A stretch of DNA of 46,058 nucleotides from Zobellia amurskyensis. GTDB lineage: Bacteria > Bacteroidota > Bacteroidia > Flavobacteriales > Flavobacteriaceae. The translations under genes and the position numbers were made by a program. Below are positions 16,490 to 26,388 of the stretch, piece after piece. The stretch lies in NCBI RefSeq assembly GCF_009725985.1, contig NZ_RCNR01000037.1, forward strand, positions 1-46,058. The letters are read 5' to 3'. The notes beneath the pieces were generated by a model. The model was not told the origin of the DNA, ran no database searches, and was given only the letters and a program-made list of their open reading frames with translations. Position 1 is the first letter of the stretch. Every line of letters starts with the position of its first letter.

Positions 16490-19400
16490 CTATTTAAGGG
16501 TTAGCACCAAATCGTCAGAATTTACCAAAGACCCGCCTTTCAATTGAATTTTGGCAACTACACCTTCTTCCGTAGCCGTAACCGTAGTCTCCATTTTCAT
16601 TGCTTCGATTACAAATAGCGGTTGATTCCGTTTTACTTCCTGTCCCGTTTTTACAAGCACATTAGAAAGTAACCCTTGCAATGGTGCTCCTATTTGTTTT
16701 GGATCTCCTGACTCTGCTTTTACATTTTCCTGTTTTTCGACTTTTACAGATGTATCTTTAATCAGGACGTTTCTGAGCTGTCCATTAATTTTAAAGAAAA
16801 TACTAACGTTACCTGCTTCATCCGGCTCGCCTTTCAGCATTAAGGAAATAAGAACGTTCTTACCTCCTTCTAGCTCTACCATAATTTCTTCGCCAACATC
16901 CATACCATAAAAGAAGTTTTTGGTAGGTATATTAACCACGTTGCCATATTTTACATGGTTGTTGTATGCATCCGTAAACACCTTTGGATATAGTTGATAC
17001 GAAAGTAAATCGGTCATTTCAAGTTCTCTGCCCATGCCTTTGTTAAACTTTCTTTTGAATGCTTTGAACTCCTTATCAAAATCGATTGGTTCTAAATGAG
17101 CGTTAGGCCTATTTGTATAAGGTTTCTCGTCTTTTAGAACAATCTTTTGTAGTTTCTTAGGAAAACCGCCAACGGGTTGCCCAAGGTCTCCCCTGAAAAA
17201 GCTTTTTACAGATTCCGGAAAGGAAATATCCTGCCCTTTTTCCATTACATCGGCCACAGTAAGGTTATTACTTACCATATACTGGGCCATATCACCAACT
17301 ACTTTAGAACTAGGTGTCACTTTTACGATATCCCCAAACATTTTATTAACCTCAGCATACATTTTCGTAACCTCGGTAAACTTAGTTTCGAGTCCCAAAG
17401 CAATAGCCTGACCTTTTAAATTGGAATATTGTCCTCCTGGTATTTCATGCTGATACACACCTCCTGTTCCAGATTTCAACCCCGATTCAAAAGTGTAATA
17501 GTAATTTCGGACGGATTCCCAATAATCAGAATATTCGGCCAACTTATCCGTATTCATTTTATTTTCTCGCTCATTAAAGCGAAGCATTTCTACAACAGAA
17601 TTGAAATTAGGCTGAGAAGTAAGTCCTGAAAGACCGCCCAAAGCGACATCCACAACATCTACTCCTGCTTCAACAGCCTTTAAATAGGTAGCCGTTTGCA
17701 CTGAAGACGTATCATGCGTATGCAAATGAATAGGAATATTTATTTCTGATTTCAGCGCTGAAATCAACTCAAAAGCAGCATTTGGCTTTAATAATCCTGC
17801 CATATCCTTTACACCAAGTATGTGAGCTCCGGCATTTTCTATATCTTTTGCCAGTTGGATATAATACTTAAGATCATACTTTGTTTTGGAAGGGTCTAAA
17901 ATATCTCCCGTATAACAAATAGAACCCTCTGCTAAACCTCCCGTTCGTTTTCTGACATGTTCAATACATGGCGCAAGGGATTTCATCCAATTTAAAGAAT
18001 CAAAAATTCTAAAAACATCTACCCCGGTATTCCAGGATTCTTCAACAAACTTTTCAATTAGGTTATCAGGATAAGCAGTGTACCCCACTCCATTAGACCC
18101 TCTAATAAGCATTTGCAGCAGCATGTTTGGCATTGCTTTTCGCAGAAGGGCTAAACGTTCCCATGGGTTTTCATGCAGAAATCTTAAACAGACATCAAAA
18201 GTAGCTCCGCCCCAAACTTCCATCGAAAATATCTCTGGATGGTTTTTAGCATAGCCTTCAGCCACTTTCATCATATCTACGGTCCTCATACGTGTGGCCA
18301 ACAAACTCTGGTGGGCGTCACGCATGGTAGTATCCGTGAAGTGTACTTTCTTCTCCGCTTTTAACCATTGGGAGAATTTCTCAGGCCCCATTTCCGTCAA
18401 TAAATCTTTTGTGCCCTTAGGAAAACTATCTGTTTTAGTAAAAGACGGTACTTTGGGTTTTGTGAATTTCCTATTAGGGTCGTAATTTTTAACATCAGGA
18501 TTACCGTTTACAATGGTTTCCCCTAAAAATGTTATAAGCTTATTAGCTCTATTTCTTGGTTCAACAAACTCAAAAAGTTTGGGTTCATTTTTTATGAAAT
18601 TCACTGTTACTTTCCCTTCTCGGAATGTATCATGCTTTAAAATATTATCCAGAAAAGCCATGTTGGTGTTTACTCCACGAATACGGAACTCGGCCAATGC
18701 CCGTCTCATTTTTCTACAACAACCATCTAACGTGCGGCTACGTGCAGAAACCTTTACCAACATTGAATCGAAAAAAGGAGATATAACCACCCCTTGATAT
18801 ATACTTCCCGCATCTAAACGAATACCGAAACCAGAAGCACTTCTATACGTTGTAACTACACCATAATCTGGCTTGAAGTCATTAGAAGGGTCTTCCGTTG
18901 TAATTCTACACTGCAAAGCAATACCAGTTACCTGAACCGATTCTTGATTAGGTATTTTAATTTGGGTATCGGACAGTTTATATCCGCCAGCGATAAATAG
19001 CTGTGCCTTAACCAAATCTATATTGGTTATCATTTCGGTAACCGTGTGCTCTACTTGTATACGTGGGTTTACCTCAATAAAGTAAATACTACCATCATCA
19101 TCCACCAAAAACTCTACGGTACCAATATTGTTATAGTTAACCGCCTTACAAATATCTATTGCATATTTATAAAGACTATCTTTTGTTTCTTGCGGAAGCC
19201 CTATAGATGGCGCAAATTCTATTACTTTTTGATACCTTCTTTGTACGGAACAATCGCGTTCATAGAGGTGTACCATATTGCCGTGCGTATCCGCCACAAT
19301 CTGGATTTCTATATGCTTAGGGTTCTCTACAAACTTTTCTAAGAAAACAGTGTCATCGCCAAAGGCGTTCAAAGATTCTCTTTTAGCTTCTGGAAAACCT

Positions 19401-19942
19401 TTTTCTAATTCTTCTTGGGTCCTAATAACCCGCATGCCACGACCACCACCTCCGGATGCCGCTTTCAACATCAATGGATAACCGATTCTCTTAGCTTCAG
19501 CAATGGCTGTTTTTACATTATTTAAATCCTTATCGCTACTTTGAATAATCGGAATATTATTTGCTACCGCAACTTCTTTAGCAGTAATCTTATCGCCCAA
19601 AGCCTTTAAAACCGATACTTTAGGCCCAACAAACACAATACCGTTATCCTCACATTTTTGAGCAAACTGGGCATTTTCGGACAAGAAGCCATAACCAGGG
19701 TGTATGGCATCAACATTATTTTCTTTGGCCACTTTAATAATGGCATCAATATCTAAGTAAGGTTTGAGCGGTTCGTTATCTTCACCTATTTGGTAAGATT
19801 CATCAGCTTTATAACGATGTAATGAATACCGGTCTTCATATGTATAGATTCCCACCGTACGAACTCCAATTTCAACACAGGCCCTAAAAATTCGTATAGC
19901 AATTTCTCCTCTATTCGCTACTAAAACCTTTTCTATTTTCAT
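16490..19942 (-). CDS. pyc: Pyruvate carboxylase
   Basis: The 1150-residue single-chain enzyme makes oxaloacetate from pyruvate, bicarbonate and ATP. Biotin carboxylase domain: LVANRGEIAIRIFRA, ATP-grasp loop ASGGGGRGMR at 162-171, IEVNPRIQVEHTVTE. Carboxyltransferase domain from about 530: FTDTTMRDAHQSLLATRMRT, LHTHDTSS (metal His). Biotin carrier domain at the end: VIEAMKMETTVTA, biotin Lys near residue 1116. All three domains are present and intact. The biotin ligase gene at 30227-30958 would modify it. PEP carboxylase lies next downstream on the same strand, so two routes to oxaloacetate are neighbours. Confidence 0.97.
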   Translation of the reverse strand: MKIEKVLVANRGEIAIRIFRACVEIGVRTVGIYTYEDRYSLHRYKADESYQIGEDNEPLKPYLDIDAIIKVAKENNVDAIHPGYGFLSENAQFAQKCEDNGIVFVGPKVSVLKALGDKITAKEVAVANNIPIIQSSDKDLNNVKTAIAEAKRIGYPLMLKAASGGGGRGMRVIRTQEELEKGFPEAKRESLNAFGDDTVFLEKFVENPKHIEIQIVADTHGNMVHLYERDCSVQRRYQKVIEFAPSIGLPQETKDSLYKYAIDICKAVNYNNIGTVEFLVDDDGSIYFIEVNPRIQVEHTVTEMITNIDLVKAQLFIAGGYKLSDTQIKIPNQESVQVTGIALQCRITTEDPSNDFKPDYGVVTTYRSASGFGIRLDAGSIYQGVVISPFFDSMLVKVSARSRTLDGCCRKMRRALAEFRIRGVNTNMAFLDNILKHDTFREGKVTVNFIKNEPKLFEFVEPRNRANKLITFLGETIVNGNPDVKNYDPNRKFTKPKVPSFTKTDSFPKGTKDLLTEMGPEKFSQWLKAEKKVHFTDTTMRDAHQSLLATRMRTVDMMKVAEGYAKNHPEIFSMEVWGGATFDVCLRFLHENPWERLALLRKAMPNMLLQMLIRGSNGVGYTAYPDNLIEKFVEESWNTGVDVFRIFDSLNWMKSLAPCIEHVRKRTGGLAEGSICYTGDILDPSKTKYDLKYYIQLAKDIENAGAHILGVKDMAGLLKPNAAFELISALKSEINIPIHLHTHDTSSVQTATYLKAVEAGVDVVDVALGGLSGLTSQPNFNSVVEMLRFNERENKMNTDKLAEYSDYWESVRNYYYTFESGLKSGTGGVYQHEIPGGQYSNLKGQAIALGLETKFTEVTKMYAEVNKMFGDIVKVTPSSKVVGDMAQYMVSNNLTVADVMEKGQDISFPESVKSFFRGDLGQPVGGFPKKLQKIVLKDEKPYTNRPNAHLEPIDFDKEFKAFKRKFNKGMGRELEMTDLLSYQLYPKVFTDAYNNHVKYGNVVNIPTKNFFYGMDVGEEIMVELEGGKNVLISLMLKGEPDEAGNVSIFFKINGQLRNVLIKDTSVKVEKQENVKAESGDPKQIGAPLQGLLSNVLVKTGQEVKRNQPLFVIEAMKMETTVTATEEGVVAKIQLKGGSLVNSDDLVLTLK

Positions 19943-20136
19943 TATCCGTATTGTTTAAATTCGTACTAAAAAAACCAGTTCAAACAAACTTAACTTTTTT
20001 GACTTAGGATAACAATATGATATTCTTATTAATTATAGGAATTTTGTGACGTTTATGAGGATAAATAAAGTGGTTTTATAACACTTCATTTGATATTCCG
20101 AACATAAAGCAGTATGTTAAGAGAAAGAATTATACT

Positions 20137-20265
20137 ATGGGAAGAGGAGATAAAAAATCAAGAAGAGGTAAAATAGCAAATCGCTCTTTTGGGGCAAGGC
20201 GGCCTAGAAAAATAAAGAGGCGCCCTACCGTGGAAGAGAAAATTGATATTAAGAAAAAGAAATAA
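20137..20265 (+). CDS. 30S ribosomal protein THX
   Basis: The 42-residue, very basic protein begins MGRGDKKSRRGKIANRSFG and continues ARRPRKIKRRP. This is the THX family signature (start MGkGDkKs+RGKI, then G-x-RRPRK), known from the small subunit in Thermus and widespread in Bacteroidota. It binds at the top of the 30S head. It is short enough to be missed by default gene callers. Its stop codon abuts the stop of the convergent yaaA gene with no base between. Confidence 0.88.
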   Translation: MGRGDKKSRRGKIANRSFGARRPRKIKRRPTVEEKIDIKKKK

Positions 20266-21027
20266 TTATCTAATAAAAACGGGTTCGTTTTCTTTTACGG
20301 TATGAGCCTCACTATATTCATACTCATCATAATCGAACCCCTTAAGCTCATCTAATGTGTTCACATCTTTATCTATAATGTAACGCACCATAGAACCACG
20401 GGCTTTTTTGGCATAGAAACTGATGATTTTAAGCTTGTCGTTCTTCCAATCCTTAAAGACTGGGGTTATCACGGGTACATTCAGCGCTTTTTTATCTATG
20501 GCACTAAAATATTCATTGCTCGCAAGGTTAATAAAAAGTTCCCCTTTCTCTAATTCTGAATTCAACTTAGTGGTAAGGGTCTTTTTCCAGAACTCATATA
20601 GGTTCTTTTTTCTTCCTACCTTTAACTGAGTTCCCATTTCCAAACGATACGGTTGCATTAAATCTAACGGACGCAAAATACCATAGAGACCAGAAAGTAT
20701 TCGCAACCTTTCCTGTAGTTTTTCCATTTTATGGGAAGGCATGGTATAAGCATCCAATCCTTGATAGACATCACCATTAAAAGCATAAATAGCCGGCCTT
20801 GAGTTTTTTAAAGTAAAAGGCACCTCAAAATTCTGGTTCCTTTCATAATTCAATTGCGCTAAATTATCTGAAATACCCATAAGCTCAGATAAGGCCTTTG
20901 GATTTTTCTTTACCAAGACTTTATTCAGCTTTAACGCTTCCTCCAAAAATTGAGGCTGTGTTTCTTTAAATCTAGGATACTCCTTATCAAAATCCAATGA
21001 TTTTGCCGGTGAGATAACAATCTTCAT
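20266..21027 (-). CDS. yaaA: Peroxide stress protein YaaA (DUF328)
   Basis: The ATG at 21027 gives the usual family start [18 protein letters not shown] (253 residues); a TTG 18 bases upstream is less likely. Other family blocks are [56 protein letters not shown], and [17 protein letters not shown]. In E. coli YaaA lowers free iron and protects DNA under peroxide stress and binds DNA through a helix-hairpin-helix. It sits alone, with a 16-base perfect palindrome about 80 bases upstream. Confidence 0.93.
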   Translation of the reverse strand: MKIVISPAKSLDFDKEYPRFKETQPQFLEEALKLNKVLVKKNPKALSELMGISDNLAQLNYERNQNFEVPFTLKNSRPAIYAFNGDVYQGLDAYTMPSHKMEKLQERLRILSGLYGILRPLDLMQPYRLEMGTQLKVGRKKNLYEFWKKTLTTKLNSELEKGELFINLASNEYFSAIDKKALNVPVITPVFKDWKNDKLKIISFYAKKARGSMVRYIIDKDVNTLDELKGFDYDEYEYSEAHTVKENEPVFIR

Positions 21028-21105
21028 ACTCGTGTCTATTTTCAAAAACTTAAGACAAAAATACAGATGATAATCAATATAACCTATGGCTCTAGAAAAG
21101 AGTTA

Positions 21106-21121
21106 TTGATATGCATATCAA
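21106..21121. repeat. Perfect 16-base palindrome upstream of yaaA
   Basis: TTGATATGCATATCAA equals its own reverse complement. It lies between the stop of the RluA gene and the start of yaaA (both minus strand). There is no loop, so it looks like a protein-binding site rather than a terminator. The regulator is unknown. Confidence 0.4.
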
Positions 21122-21134
21122 CGTTATCTATAGC

Positions 21135-22160
21135 TTAGCTACTGTGCTGAGAGTAGTGCCTCCATTTTTCTATACACTCCACCATATCTTGCGGAATTTC
21201 AGAATCAAAACGCATAGTTTTACCTGTTACAGGATGCACAAAACCTAGAGTCTTGGCATGTAATGCCTGACGAGGCAATATCTTAAAGGCGTTATCCACA
21301 AACTGTTTGTATTTTGTAAATGTGGTTCCCTTTAGAATTTTATCCCCTCCATATCGCTCATCGTTAAACAGTGTATGACCAATATATTTCATGTGGACCC
21401 TAATTTGATGGGTACGACCGGTTTCTAATTTACAAGAAACCAAAGTAACATACCCCAGTCTCTCTATAACAGAGTAGTGCGTCACTGCTTCCTTACCCTC
21501 GTCTCCCTCAGGAAAAACGTGCATCTGCAGACGGTTTTTAGGATTTCTTGCAATGTTACCCTCAATTGTTCCTTCATCGTCCTGTACATTACCCCATACC
21601 AAAGCAACATATTCCCTTTCGGAAGTTTTATCAAAAAATTGCTTTGCCAAATGCGTCATGGCAGCCTCCGTTTTAGCGACTACCAAAAGCCCAGAAGTAT
21701 CCTTATCTATGCGATGTACAAGACCAGGGCGCTCATTACTATTTGTTGGCAAATCCTTTGTATGGTGTAAAAGTGCATTTATAAGTGTTCCAGAATAATT
21801 TCCATGACCGGGATGAACGACCATACCTGCGGGTTTGTTAACCACAAGAAGAACATCATCTTCATAAACAACATCTATGGGAATATCTTCGGCAACCAAA
21901 AGAAATTCGTGGGGCGGATGCTCAAACAACACCTTAACCTCATCATTTGGCTTTACCTTGTAATTTTGTTTTACTATGGTGCCATTAACCCAAATATGTC
22001 CATTTTTAGCGGATTGTTGAATCTTATTTCTGGTAGCATATTCAATAAAGTTCATTAAGAATTTATCTACCCTTAACGGCTCCTGCCCTTTTGAAGCTAT
22101 AACACGGTGATGCTCAAAAAGCTCATCATCGTTTAATTCTTGATTTTCCGGTGTTTGCAT
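21135..22160 (-). CDS. RluA/RluD family 23S rRNA pseudouridine synthase
   Basis: The 341-residue protein has an N-terminal S4 RNA-binding domain (LRVDKFLMNFIEYATRNKIQ, NGHIWVNGTIVK) and the RluA catalytic domain with GLVHRIDKDTSGLLVVAKT; Asp152 is the catalytic residue. ETGRTHQIRVHMKYIGHTLF is the second family block. The domain order and length best fit RluD (23S rRNA helix 69), but RluC-type specificity cannot be excluded. It follows the PASTA gene by 3 bases, so the two are one transcription unit. Confidence 0.93.
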   Translation of the reverse strand: MQTPENQELNDDELFEHHRVIASKGQEPLRVDKFLMNFIEYATRNKIQQSAKNGHIWVNGTIVKQNYKVKPNDEVKVLFEHPPHEFLLVAEDIPIDVVYEDDVLLVVNKPAGMVVHPGHGNYSGTLINALLHHTKDLPTNSNERPGLVHRIDKDTSGLLVVAKTEAAMTHLAKQFFDKTSEREYVALVWGNVQDDEGTIEGNIARNPKNRLQMHVFPEGDEGKEAVTHYSVIERLGYVTLVSCKLETGRTHQIRVHMKYIGHTLFNDERYGGDKILKGTTFTKYKQFVDNAFKILPRQALHAKTLGFVHPVTGKTMRFDSEIPQDMVECIEKWRHYSQHSS

Positions 22161-22163
22161 GTA

Positions 22164-22751
22164 TTATTCTGAATCTGCTTGAACCTTTGCTTGCTCGGTT
22201 ATTGAACCATTGCCACAAACCAATTCAATTTTAGAAGTCTTAGGTAACTTATCTCCCGGCTTAATCTGCTTGCCTTTATACTTAATATAGTATACCATGT
22301 CTTTGCCCAACTGGTCTATATAAGTAACACGTTGCACATCTAGACCAACAGCACGTAACATAGATTCCGCATTACGTTGGGTAACCTGTATTATATTAGG
22401 AACAGAAACTTTCTTATAACCAGAAGGATTTACCGTAAAATAAATTTTACGATTTTCCTTCACTTTATTACCCGCAGGAGGATTTTGTTCAATGATAGAA
22501 AATCTAGGGTAATCCGGATTAAAATTGGCAGAATCCAAAACCTCATATCTCAATTTAGCTTCCTCAACAGATTTGCGCATTTCCGGCACGGACATTTTAG
22601 CAAAGTCAGGCACTTCAACAAATTCACCATGATTTGTGGTTGAACTTAACCAACGTAACATAAAAAAAACAAAGAGTATCAAAACCAATATGGCCAGACC
22701 TATTTGAATAAAAAATACCTTACTTTTTAAAAAATTGAAAAAATTACGCAT
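22164..22751 (-). CDS. PASTA domain membrane protein
   Basis: The 195-residue protein has one membrane helix near the N-terminus (about 14-34) followed by two PASTA repeats outside the cytoplasm: VEVPDFAKMSVPEMRKSVEE to NRKIYFTVNP, and KVSVPNIIQVTQRNAESML to KIELVCGN. PASTA repeats bind peptidoglycan or muropeptides in Ser/Thr kinases and PBPs; here neither partner domain is present. The divergent neighbour is ddl, a peptidoglycan precursor enzyme, which fits a cell-wall role. Co-transcription with the RluA gene is suggested by the 3-base gap. Confidence 0.88.
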   Translation of the reverse strand: MRNFFNFLKSKVFFIQIGLAILVLILFVFFMLRWLSSTTNHGEFVEVPDFAKMSVPEMRKSVEEAKLRYEVLDSANFNPDYPRFSIIEQNPPAGNKVKENRKIYFTVNPSGYKKVSVPNIIQVTQRNAESMLRAVGLDVQRVTYIDQLGKDMVYYIKYKGKQIKPGDKLPKTSKIELVCGNGSITEQAKVQADSE

Positions 22752-22770
22752 CGGGTTCCTTTTAACGCAA

Positions 22771-22778
22771 CAAATATA
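22771..22778 (-). promoter_or_regulatory. -7 promoter box of the PASTA-RluA unit
   Basis: TATATTTG on the minus strand, 19 bases before the ATG at 22751, matches TAnnTTTG. No TTTG at the -33 distance is visible. Confidence 0.5.
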
Positions 22779-22845
22779 GTGAACTCGTGTTGCTTTTTTT
22801 GTTTAATTTCGGTTTCGTTTTATCGAGTAAAATTTAAACGGTCGT

Positions 22846-23829
22846 ATGAAGAAAAATATTGCCATTATTATGGGTGGTTATAGTAGCGAATATAAAATTT
22901 CGCTAAAGAGTGGAAATGTGGTACATACCTACATCAATAAAGAAAAGTTCAATACCTATCGCATCCATATTTTTAAGGACAAATGGGTCTATGTTGATGA
23001 GAATGACATAGAACACCCCATAAACAGAAACGATTTCACAGTAAGTTTGAAGGAAGAAACACTAAGTTTTGATTGTGTTTTTAATGCTATTCACGGTACG
23101 CCGGGAGAAGATGGCCTTATGCAGGCTTATTTTGAATTATTAGGTATTCCGCAAACCTCTTGTGATTACTACCAATCTGCACTCACTTTCAATAAGCGTG
23201 ACCTATTAAGTGTATTAAAACCTTATGGAATAACTGCCGCGGCTTCTTATTATTTAAATTTAGGAGATGAAATAGATGAAGAGGCCATTATTGACAAAGT
23301 TGGCCTACCCTGTTTTGTAAAGGCAAATAAAGCTGGGAGCAGCTTTGGCATATCTAAAGTTCATGAGCGAGAAAATTTAAAAAGTGCCATAGACAAAGCC
23401 TACAAAGAGGATGATGAAATTATTATAGAAGCCTTTTTGAACGGCACAGAGGTTTCGGTAGGTGTCATAACCTATAAAGGTGAGACTAAAGTGTTACCTA
23501 TTACCGAAATCGTATCAGAAAATGACTTCTTTGACTACGAGGCCAAGTACGAGGGCAAATCACAAGAAATTACTCCCGCTCGGATTTCCAAAGTACAACA
23601 AGAAAAAGTGGAAGAACTTGCTAAACGCGCGTATGAGGTACTAAAAATGAAAGGCTACTCTAGAAGCGAGTTCATTTTTATAGGTGATGAGCCATACATG
23701 TTAGAGATGAACACCACCCCTGGACTCACTACCGAAAGTATTTTACCGCAGCAAGCAGCAAAAGCCGGAATATCTCTTGAAGAATTGTTTACCAGCGCGG
23801 TAGATGAAGCTTTAAATAAAAAAGGGTAA
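22846..23829 (+). CDS. ddl: D-alanine--D-alanine ligase
   Basis: The 327-residue ATP-grasp enzyme makes D-Ala-D-Ala for peptidoglycan. Motifs: IAIIMGGYSSEYKISLKSG, VFNAIHGTPGEDGLMQAYFE, LPCFVKANKAGSSFGISKVH (ATP-grasp loop), IIIEAFLNGTEVSVGVI, and LEMNTTPGLTTESILPQQA (metal Glu/Asn). It is transcribed away from the PASTA gene and runs into coaD after 45 bases. Confidence 0.96.
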   Translation: MKKNIAIIMGGYSSEYKISLKSGNVVHTYINKEKFNTYRIHIFKDKWVYVDENDIEHPINRNDFTVSLKEETLSFDCVFNAIHGTPGEDGLMQAYFELLGIPQTSCDYYQSALTFNKRDLLSVLKPYGITAAASYYLNLGDEIDEEAIIDKVGLPCFVKANKAGSSFGISKVHERENLKSAIDKAYKEDDEIIIEAFLNGTEVSVGVITYKGETKVLPITEIVSENDFFDYEAKYEGKSQEITPARISKVQQEKVEELAKRAYEVLKMKGYSRSEFIFIGDEPYMLEMNTTPGLTTESILPQQAAKAGISLEELFTSAVDEALNKKG

Positions 23830-23874
23830 CTTTATAAGAACAGGCAACCCAACCGCTACAATTCTAATTAATTT

Positions 23875-24330
23875 ATGAGACGTGCTATATTTCCAGGTTC
23901 TTTTGACCCCCTTACTTTGGGGCATTCCGATATTATCCAGAGAGGCATCACTCTTTTTGATGAAATTATAATAGCCATTGGTGTAAATGCCGACAAAAAA
24001 TACATGTTCTCGTTAGAGGAACGTATGAAGTTTATAGTGGAAGCGTTTAAAGATGAACCCAAAATTAAAGTTCTTACCTATGAAGGTCTCACTGTGGATT
24101 TTTGTAAGAAAGTGGGTGCCGACTTTATTTTAAGAGGACTGAGAAACCCTGGGGATTTTGAATTTGAAAAAGCTATAGCACACACTAATAGAAAGTTATC
24201 CGAAATAGAGACCGTATTTTTGCTTACATCATCAGGAAAATCTTACATCAGCTCTTCAATTGTACGAGATGTAATCCGAAACGGAGGAGACTACACAAGT
24301 CTTGTGCCTGATACTGTCCGCACATTATAA
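23875..24330 (+). CDS. coaD: Pantetheine-phosphate adenylyltransferase
   Basis: The 151-residue nucleotidyltransferase makes dephospho-CoA from ATP and 4'-phosphopantetheine. AIFPGSFDPLTLGHSDIIQR contains the T/HxGH motif; FILRGLRNPGDFEFEKAIAH and TSSGKSYISSSIVRDVIRNG are the substrate and ATP motifs. It is of standard length and forms a likely unit with ddl. After it come 210 bases without a recognisable terminator, promoter or RNA gene. Confidence 0.96.
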   Translation: MRRAIFPGSFDPLTLGHSDIIQRGITLFDEIIIAIGVNADKKYMFSLEERMKFIVEAFKDEPKIKVLTYEGLTVDFCKKVGADFILRGLRNPGDFEFEKAIAHTNRKLSEIETVFLLTSSGKSYISSSIVRDVIRNGGDYTSLVPDTVRTL

Positions 24331-24540
24331 ATTTTACCGCTATAATATCTGAATATGACAATTAAATGAGGCTATTGTTAAAATTAATTTGTAATTTGTA
24401 AGTAAATACAACAATTACGGTTATCTATTTCGTCATACATCCCCTTTATCGAACAACACAACGAATTTGATACTATTCACAACAAAGCTTTAGATATAAA
24501 CTTAAATGCAGCTATTTTAGTCAGAAATTACGACAGAATT

Positions 24541-26388
24541 TTGAACGGAACCAAAACCATAGCAAATAACCCCCTTGTAAAACAGCTACCAACAGCTACT
24601 GTTTTCACGAATAAAAAGTTCGAGGTCATCTATGCGTCCGACAAATTTTTAAGTGATTTTAGCTTTGATTCCCAACATACGTTTGGCAAACCGATCAATG
24701 AACTTTTTACTACCCTTAGTGACAACTGGGAGAATAAACTTTACAATTGCCTGTCGGACAAGTCCCATAATGTTAATGTAAGCTATAATTTAAACAGTGC
24801 CACTGATTCCAAATGGTACAAATGGTCATGTACAGCATGGCAAAACGAAGCCAATGAAACTATTGGTCTTATCATACATTTTGAAGATATTACAGATAAA
24901 AAGCTGAAAGAAGAACAAGTGAACACACTTCAGTCTCTTCTAGATGCCATGTGTGAAATTAGCAAAATAGGTGTTTGGGACTATGACATTATAAACAACA
25001 AACTTATATGCTGTGATGTAATTCGCCAAATACATGACGTGTCAGAAGATTATGAATTTTCTTTTGACTCCGCTTTATCTGCGTATAAAGATGGCTACAG
25101 TAGAAATACAGTATCCATGCTGGTTCACGAAACCATGACAAAAGGTACTAGTTGGAACGAAAAATTACAATTTAGAACTGCCAAGGGAAAAGAAATTTGG
25201 GTTCAAGTAGCGGGCATGCCCACTTTTATGGACGGTAAAATCGTAGGTATTAAAGGAACTTTACAAAACATTGAAAAACAAGTTCAATCGGAAACGAAGA
25301 CCAAAGAAAACGAACTTTTACTGCGTACGCTTGTAGATAATTTACCATTAAACGTATTTATTAAAGATACTGAATCTAGAAAAATCTTGGTGAATAGATC
25401 AGAGTGTGACTATATGGGCGTAGATAACCCCGATGAGTTATTGGGTAAAAGCGACTTTGAACTTTTTAATAAAGATATAGCACTAATTTCCAGAGCTGAA
25501 GATTTACAGGTGATGGAAACCCTTACCCCTATTTTAGGTAGGGAAACCATAAACGAAACCAAAGATGGCAGAATCTCTACTTTTCTCACCTCCAAAATAC
25601 CTTTAAAAGGAAACAATGGCAAGGCACAAGGTCTGGTAGGCATTAGCATGGATATATCCGACCTTAAACAAAAAGAACAAGAGCTTCGTGATTTAATTAA
25701 CGTTACATCACAACAGAACAAAAAATTAGTGAACTTTGCACATATTGTTTCCCACAATCTGCGCTCTCATACCGCTAATTTCTCAATGTTATTGGATTTC
25801 CTTGCCAATGAAAAGAACGAGGAAGAAAAGTCCAATATTATAAAAATGCTTACGCAAGCTTCTGATAATTTACTTGAGACTTTAGAAAATCTTAATGAGG
25901 TAGTAGCCATAAACACAAACATTAATCTTGAGAAAAAACCTATTAGATTAAACCAGCGCATTGTTTCTGTAAAGCGGAATCTAAAAGCATTCTTGGTCAA
26001 TAACAATGCTAAAATTGTTAATGCCATATCAGAACATACATCGATCAAGGTTATACCCGCATATATTGACAGTATTTTAATGAACTTCATTACCAATGCC
26101 GTTAAATACAAACACCCGGACAGACCGCCATTGATTACTTTGAGTACGACAAACGAAAATGGATACATAACCTTATCTATTGAAGATAATGGTCTGGGTA
26201 TTGACCTTAAAAAGTACGGAGACAAGTTATTTGGCATGTACAAAACTTTTCATGACCATAGTGACTCCAGAGGTATTGGTCTCTACATAACAAAAAACCA
26301 AATAGAGGCAATGAACGGCAAGGTTACAGTTGCCAGTAAGGTAGGCGTGGGTACTACCTTCAAAATATATTTTAATGAACAAAATTGA
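24541..26388 (+). CDS. Multi-PAS sensor histidine kinase
   Basis: The 615-residue, apparently soluble kinase shows three PAS-like segments (about 15-115, 135-240, 255-375; PAC-type ends such as GIKGTLQNIEKQ and GLVGISMDISDLKQ). A phosphoacceptor helix follows with VSHNLRSHTANFSMLL (His405), then an HATPase domain with FITNAVKYKHPD (N box), IEDNGLGIDL and SRGIGLYITKN. No membrane helix is seen, so the signal is probably cytoplasmic. The start is a TTG; the frame is open upstream to 24406 but offers no ATG or GTG. It overlaps its response regulator by 14 bases. Confidence 0.9.
   Translation: MNGTKTIANNPLVKQLPTATVFTNKKFEVIYASDKFLSDFSFDSQHTFGKPINELFTTLSDNWENKLYNCLSDKSHNVNVSYNLNSATDSKWYKWSCTAWQNEANETIGLIIHFEDITDKKLKEEQVNTLQSLLDAMCEISKIGVWDYDIINNKLICCDVIRQIHDVSEDYEFSFDSALSAYKDGYSRNTVSMLVHETMTKGTSWNEKLQFRTAKGKEIWVQVAGMPTFMDGKIVGIKGTLQNIEKQVQSETKTKENELLLRTLVDNLPLNVFIKDTESRKILVNRSECDYMGVDNPDELLGKSDFELFNKDIALISRAEDLQVMETLTPILGRETINETKDGRISTFLTSKIPLKGNNGKAQGLVGISMDISDLKQKEQELRDLINVTSQQNKKLVNFAHIVSHNLRSHTANFSMLLDFLANEKNEEEKSNIIKMLTQASDNLLETLENLNEVVAINTNINLEKKPIRLNQRIVSVKRNLKAFLVNNNAKIVNAISEHTSIKVIPAYIDSILMNFITNAVKYKHPDRPPLITLSTTNENGYITLSIEDNGLGIDLKKYGDKLFGMYKTFHDHSDSRGIGLYITKNQIEAMNGKVTVASKVGVGTTFKIYFNEQN

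Noticed and set aside
24406-24540. Open reading frame upstream of the PAS kinase start, suggesting a longer or frameshifted protein.
   Set aside because: The extension has no ATG, GTG or TTG and no PAS-like sequence; the TTG at 24541 is the simplest start.
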